A stretch of DNA of 64,000 nt, from positions 434,001 to 498,000 of the forward strand of contig NZ_BMRE01000002.1 in assembly GCF_014648475.1 (NCBI RefSeq). The letters are read 5' to 3'. Positions 60,379 through 64,000 of the stretch are shown piece after piece. This DNA comes from Lentzea flava. GTDB taxonomy: Bacteria > Actinomycetota > Actinomycetes > Mycobacteriales > Pseudonocardiaceae. Each line of letters opens with the position of its first letter. The stretch's first letter is position 1. Below the pieces are notes generated by a model. The model made no database searches. It worked only from the letters and a program-made list of their open reading frames with translations, and was not told the origin of the DNA. A program made the translations under genes and the position numbers.

Positions 60379-60502
60379 GTTGCGTTCACGGAAGTCACCA
60401 ACAACCTTGTTGCGTTCGATCAATATATCCGCAGTTCAGAGTGTCAAAAGTGTTGCAATCGGGTGTGGATCTAACGCAACGGTCAGCCAAGAGCGTTGCA
60501 AT
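60379..60502. promoter_or_regulatory. Cluster of five GTTGC(A/G)TT operator-like sites
   Basis: Five related 8-mers lie between divergent starts: GTTGCGTT at 60380, GTTGCGTT at 60410, GTTGCAAT at 60452, its reverse complement form AACGCAAC at 60473, and GTTGCAAT at 60495. The last includes TTGCAA (60496-60501), a -35 box, 18 bp from TATGGT (60520-60525), which is 6 nt before the regulator ATG. Binding there would block transcription, suggesting autorepression and control of the DUF4097/S9 genes. Confidence 0.55.
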
Positions 60503-60531
60503 GGAATGAGGCTGAACGCTATGGTCGCGGC

Positions 60532-61242
60532 ATGCCAGGAGGTCGACTCACCCAGCAGGAACGCCGCCAGATCGCGATCGGCCTCGCCGACGGCCTGGCC
60601 TACGCAGAGATAGCGCGAGGCCTGAACCGGCCCACCTCGACGATCACGCGCGAGGTGATGCGCAACGGCGGCCCCGCCGGCTACAAGGCCGACCTCGCCC
60701 ACCTCGCCACCGAACGCAGGGCTCAGCGCCGCAAGCAGGCCGCACCGAGAGGGCGCCGGGTACCCGAACGCGCCGACGGCCGCGATCCCGAGGCGGTGCG
60801 CGAGTTCGAGGAGACGTTCGCCGGCATCTTCATGGCACAGGGCCTGCCGAAGATGACGGCGAGGGCGCTCGCCAGCCTCTACGCCACCGACTCCGGCAGC
60901 CTCACCGCGTCAGAACTGGTGGGCCACCTGCAGGTCAGCCCGGCGTCCGTCTCGAAGGCGATGGCCTACCTGGAGAGTCAGGGCCTGATCGGCAGGGTGC
61001 AGGAGGGCCGCCGCGAGCGCTACGTCGTCGACGAGGGCGACATCTGGTACCAGTCGATGATCGCCAGCGCGGCCGGCACCAGCAAGCTCGCCGAGGCCGC
61101 GCGCGGGGGCGTCAGCGTGCTCGGGTCCGGCACCCCGGCCGCCACGCGACTGGAGAACATCGCGCGGTTCCTCGACTTCGTGTCGGAGAGCATCGTGCGG
61201 GCCGCCGAGCAGGCCCGCGACATTCTGCACCCGAAGGACTAG
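60532..61242 (+). CDS. Regulator fusing an IS30-type HTH to a GbsR/MarR-type winged helix
   Basis: A 236-residue protein. Residues 1-60 (LTQQERRQIAIGLADGLAYAEIARGL, in part) form a Hin/IS30-type HTH usual in transposases. A basic linker (ERRAQRRKQAAPRGRR) follows. Residues about 85-175 are a GbsR/MarR winged helix (LASLYATDSGSLTASELVGHL and VSPASVSKAMAYLESQGLIG), with a long helical C-terminal dimer region. There is no DDE transposase domain. ATG 60532 is chosen because a promoter (TTGCAA-18-TATGGT) ends 6 nt upstream; TTG 60496 would include operator DNA. Confidence 0.85.
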   Translation: MPGGRLTQQERRQIAIGLADGLAYAEIARGLNRPTSTITREVMRNGGPAGYKADLAHLATERRAQRRKQAAPRGRRVPERADGRDPEAVREFEETFAGIFMAQGLPKMTARALASLYATDSGSLTASELVGHLQVSPASVSKAMAYLESQGLIGRVQEGRRERYVVDEGDIWYQSMIASAAGTSKLAEAARGGVSVLGSGTPAATRLENIARFLDFVSESIVRAAEQARDILHPKD

Positions 61243-61395
61243 ACGCGCTCACAGCTCTCAACACACCTCCAAATGGGTGCACGACTGTAAGCTCACGAGC
61301 GACCGCAGAGCGCAATCGGGGGCTTCTGCGTCCGAAGAAGCAGTGACGGCGGCAAGGGTCGGCGCCGATCCGCTCAAGAAGTACGACGGGAAGTC

Positions 61396-61932
61396 ATGAA
61401 GCGCATCGTCATCTCCACCTTGATCGGACTCTCTGCGTTGACCGCGGGTTGCACAGGCACGCCTGGCAATGCAAACCCGACGCCGACCACCGGCAGCAGC
61501 ACACCAACGAGCAACTCGGACGATGCCTCCGAGTTGAAGTCGCTCAGGCCGTGCGACCTGCTCACTGAGTCGGAGGCTTTCAGCTTCGGACTCAAGCTGC
61601 CGGGCGAGGCGTCAATGATCGTCGGTTTCAACACCTGCGACTGGATCATCCCCGGCAACGGAGGCCTCAACGCAGGCATCAACATCGACACGGGCGTGAA
61701 GGACCTCAACATCAACGGAGACAAGGAATCCGACGTCAAGGTCGGCAAGTTCACCGGGGTGAAGGTGGAGGGCCAGGACGGCTCCAAGGACAACTGCTCC
61801 ATCTTGATCGCCGTCAGTGAGACGTCTTCTGTAGCGGTCACCGCCAACATGAGGGCTGGATCCGGAGACAGGGCCGGCGCCTGCGAGCGTGCAACGAAGG
61901 CTGCCGACCTGATCGCACAGAAGCTGCCTTAA
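61396..61932 (+). CDS. DUF3558 lipoprotein
   Basis: A 178-residue lipoprotein. The signal ends at lipobox LTAGC (Cys19), followed by a Thr/Ser/Pro spacer. The mature DUF3558 domain has conserved Cys in LRPCDLLTESEA, FNTCDWIIPG, DNCSILIAV and ACERATKAAD; four Cys likely form two disulfides. GACGGGAAG lies just before the ATG. It stands alone between the regulator and the convergent thiolase. Function unknown; a surface protein of mycolata-like actinobacteria. Confidence 0.85.
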   Translation: MKRIVISTLIGLSALTAGCTGTPGNANPTPTTGSSTPTSNSDDASELKSLRPCDLLTESEAFSFGLKLPGEASMIVGFNTCDWIIPGNGGLNAGINIDTGVKDLNINGDKESDVKVGKFTGVKVEGQDGSKDNCSILIAVSETSSVAVTANMRAGSGDRAGACERATKAADLIAQKLP

Positions 61933-61993
61933 CAACTCCGAATGCAGATCGCACCGCGCCGTCCAGCCAGCAACGCGTCGTGACCAGGTACAG

Positions 61994-63178
61994 CTAGACG
62001 CGAACCGCGACCGCCACGCCCTGCCCGACGCCCACACACGCGGCCGCGATCCCAACGCCACCACCACGCGCACGCAGATGCCGCGCCACGTCGATGATCA
62101 CGCGCGGCATCGAGGCCCCGAGCGGATGCCCGTACGCGATCGCCCCACCGTGAACGTTGACCTTCTCCCGGTCGATTTCCGGCAGGTGATGCAGCACCGA
62201 CAACGCCATCGCCGCAAAGGCCTCGTTGATCTCCCACAGATCGACCTGGTGCGCGTCGAGATGCAGCCGCTTCAACAACTTCCGGATCGCCGACACCGGC
62301 GCGATCGTGAAGCGGTGCGGCTCCTCGCCGGTCGTCGCGCTGCCCAGCACCTCCGCTAGCGGCTCGACACCCAGCTCCGCCGCCATCGCCTCGGTGCCCA
62401 TCAACGCGGCCAAAGCGCCGTCGTTCAACGGAGAAGCGTTGCCCGCGGTCACCGAGCCGTTCTCCGAGAACGCCGGCTTCAGCTTCGCGAGCTTCTCGAT
62501 GCTCGTGTCCGCGCGGACGTTCTCGTCGCGACGCACCGCGGTGCCGTCCGGCAGCTGCACGGCGAAAGCGAAGCCCTCGTGCACACCGGCGTCCCACGCA
62601 GCAGCGGCGCGGCGGTGTGACCTCAGAGCGAAGTTGTCCATCTCGGAACGCGTGATGCCCAGTTCGTGGGCGACGTTCTCGGCAGCCAGCCCCAACGGCA
62701 CCGTGTAGTGCTTGGGCATCCGCGGGTTGACCAACCGCCAGCCGAGGGCCGTCGACACGGTCTCCATGCGGTCAGGGAAGGCCTTGTCCGGGCGTGCCGT
62801 CACGAACGGAGCGCGCGACATGCCCTCCACGCCGCCCGCGACGATCAGGTCGGCGTCACCGGCTGCCAGCGCCCGCGCGCCCTGGATGATCGACTCGCCA
62901 CCGGACGCGCAGAGGCGGTTCAGCGTCACGCCCGGCACGGACACCGGCAGGCCCGCCAGCAGGGCGGCCATGCGGGCGACGTTGCGGTTGTCCTCGCCCG
63001 CGCCGTTCGCGTCGCCCAGCAGCACGTCGTCGATGCGCGCGAGGTCGAGGCCGGGATAGCGGCGCAGCAGGTCGACGATGGGCAGCGCCGCGAGGTCGTC
63101 CACCCTGATGCCGGAGAGACCTCCCCGGTACCTGCCGAACGGCGTGCGGGCTGCGTCGAGGATCAGTGCGCGGGCCAT
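61994..63178 (-). CDS. Thiolase (acetyl-CoA C-acyltransferase)
   Basis: A 394-residue thiolase. ILDAARTPFGRYRGGL opens the enzyme; VTLNRLCASGGESIIQGARA holds the acylated nucleophile Cys; INEAFAAMAL, GGAIAYGHPLGAS (His) and AACVGVGQGVAV (second Cys) complete the active site. It catalyses acyl transfer in beta-oxidation or the reverse condensation. ATG 63178 is chosen; a slightly longer form to 63196 lacks a ribosome site. No other fatty-acid genes are adjacent; acetoacetate-CoA ligase lies at 39 kb. Confidence 0.95.
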   Translation of the reverse strand: MARALILDAARTPFGRYRGGLSGIRVDDLAALPIVDLLRRYPGLDLARIDDVLLGDANGAGEDNRNVARMAALLAGLPVSVPGVTLNRLCASGGESIIQGARALAAGDADLIVAGGVEGMSRAPFVTARPDKAFPDRMETVSTALGWRLVNPRMPKHYTVPLGLAAENVAHELGITRSEMDNFALRSHRRAAAAWDAGVHEGFAFAVQLPDGTAVRRDENVRADTSIEKLAKLKPAFSENGSVTAGNASPLNDGALAALMGTEAMAAELGVEPLAEVLGSATTGEEPHRFTIAPVSAIRKLLKRLHLDAHQVDLWEINEAFAAMALSVLHHLPEIDREKVNVHGGAIAYGHPLGASMPRVIIDVARHLRARGGGVGIAAACVGVGQGVAVAVRV

Positions 63179-63196
63179 ACGTCCATCTTGCGGCAA

Positions 63197-64000
63197 TCAG
63201 GGCTTCAACAAGAAGGGAACGTAACCCGTTTCGGGGTGCACTTCTGGATCGGTGCTGAAGGCTTTGACCTCGATCGCGTGCGGGCCCTCCGCCAGCGAGG
63301 CCGTGTTCAGTGAAATCCGCCACCGGCCCGCGGCGCCCGGTCCGTCGGTCGTGGTGGGGACGGTCGCGACGTGGTTGCCGTCGAGCCGCACCTCGAACCC
63401 GGCCAGGCCCGCGACGGCCGTGTCGAGGGCGTTGATGCGGACCTCGATGACCACGCGTCCCCTGGTGAACGCCGCGCCGTTCTCGATGGGCTGGCCGCTC
63501 GCGTCGAGGACCTCGGGAACGGGGTCGGCGAGCACCGGTTTCGCGTCGACGAGCGGTGTTCCCGGCTGGCGCTGGGGAGCGCTCCTGGGGCCGGTGAGCT
63601 CGACGTCGGTGTGCGTGACCTGGACGCGTTCCTGCGTCACGAGCGCGACGTTGAGGTTGTCGGTGAAGGCTTCCTTGGGCAGGTCGGCGACGGCCGGGTA
63701 CTCCGCGCCCGGTTTCCACGGCGTTCCCGGGATGGCCGGCCTCAGCGGCACCTCGACGCCGTTGATCTTCACGGCCGTCACCGGCTCGCTTTCGCGCGAC
63801 GGGATCAACGCGATGCGCAGCTGCCCCGAGGTGACGTCAGGGATCGGCAACGCGCTGCTCGCCGGACCGTCCACGCGCACCTGGGGCGTGGGGACGGCGG
63901 GCGGCGCGTCGGCCTTGGCGGTCCGGTAGCCGATGAGGTCGACGCCGGCGCGGATCCGGTCGCCCGCGAGTGCAGCGACGCCGACCAATGCCGTCGCCTC
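63197..64000 (-). CDS. Secreted/Ig-like domain protein, N-terminus outside the window
   Basis: The - strand frame is open to the window end, so the start is missing. About 267 residues are visible; the first are hydrophobic-to-Ala/Val-rich (VGVAALAGDRIRAG). The rest is beta-rich with extended linkers: GQLRIALIPSRESEPVTAVK, DNLNVALVTQERVQV, VVIEVRINALDTAVAGLAGF and an Ig-like final domain (RWRISLNTASLAEGPHAIEV) that ends in FLLKP. This could be the extracytoplasmic part of a hydrolase or of a wall protein. The stop lies 18 bp before the thiolase start. No family was assigned. Confidence 0.55.
   Translation of the reverse strand, partial: EATALVGVAALAGDRIRAGVDLIGYRTAKADAPPAVPTPQVRVDGPASSALPIPDVTSGQLRIALIPSRESEPVTAVKINGVEVPLRPAIPGTPWKPGAEYPAVADLPKEAFTDNLNVALVTQERVQVTHTDVELTGPRSAPQRQPGTPLVDAKPVLADPVPEVLDASGQPIENGAAFTRGRVVIEVRINALDTAVAGLAGFEVRLDGNHVATVPTTTDGPGAAGRWRISLNTASLAEGPHAIEVKAFSTDPEVHPETGYVPFLLKP

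Overview
This is high-GC actinobacterial DNA with strong third-position G/C, frequent GTG starts, many translationally coupled genes and many apparently leaderless genes. The gene content points to a mycolata-related actinomycete of the Pseudonocardiaceae type (Lentzea, Saccharothrix or Amycolatopsis-like). Evidence for this is a galactan biosynthesis and export block (glf, glfT1, glfT2, wzm/wzt), the proteasome activator bpa with an Rv3778c-like neighbour, PPE/EspG-type secretion proteins, a chaplin-like protein and class-E-like sorting signals. Genus and species cannot be fixed from the sequence alone.

Region 1 (1-18.6 kb) is the cell-wall glycan block. On the + strand lie the tail of a large membrane protein, two family-2 glycosyltransferases flanking a flippase-like protein, a DUF2304 protein, glf and glfT2. 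A PIG-L deacetylase and a three-gene carbohydrate ABC importer on the - strand (8.4-11.3 kb) interrupt the block. It resumes on the - strand, in transcription order bpa, a TylF-type methyltransferase, wzm, wzt and glfT1. Divergent from bpa is a cysteine-desulfurase-like protein that lacks the PLP lysine, followed by a methyltransferase-fold protein and, convergently, a quinone oxidoreductase. The order resembles the Rv3777-Rv3783 neighbourhood of mycobacteria.

Region 2 (18.6-28.6 kb) holds a GNAT protein, a secreted M28 peptidase, an ABC exporter pair, a lipoprotein, a YpfJ-type metallopeptidase, a three-repeat chaplin-like surface protein with a proline-rich partner, a secreted 5'-nucleotidase and a MarR regulator.

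Region 3 (28.6-34 kb) is accessory. It has tRNA-Ser(UGA), a 25-bp tandem repeat array, a frameshifted AraC gene next to a VOC protein, and a decayed copy of a large surface protein immediately upstream of its intact paralogue.

Region 4 (34-41.3 kb) has a TSUP transporter, a HisC/Pat aminotransferase, a DLH-like hydrolase with Asp in place of the nucleophilic Cys, an orphan EspC-like/PPE-like/EspG triad and an acetoacetate-CoA ligase.

Region 5 (41.4-46 kb) looks like the scar of an integrated element. tRNA-Ser(GCU) and tRNA-Arg(ACG) are followed by the C-terminal remnant of a tyrosine integrase and a coupled four-gene cassette (YbaB-like, EspC-like, long alpha-helical WXG100-like protein, membrane protein) that resembles type VII secretion cargo.

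Region 6 (46-64 kb) contains an SDR, a serine hydrolase and RNase Z sharing a palindromic divergent promoter, an epimerase, an ATP-grasp protein, a HEAT-like protein divergent from an orphan C5 DNA methyltransferase, a thioester-domain surface protein, a BNR-repeat protein, an antitoxin-like small protein, a glycolipid-binding-domain protein, an S9 peptidase, a DUF4097 protein divergent from a two-HTH regulator across a multi-site operator, a DUF3558 lipoprotein, a thiolase and a truncated secreted protein.
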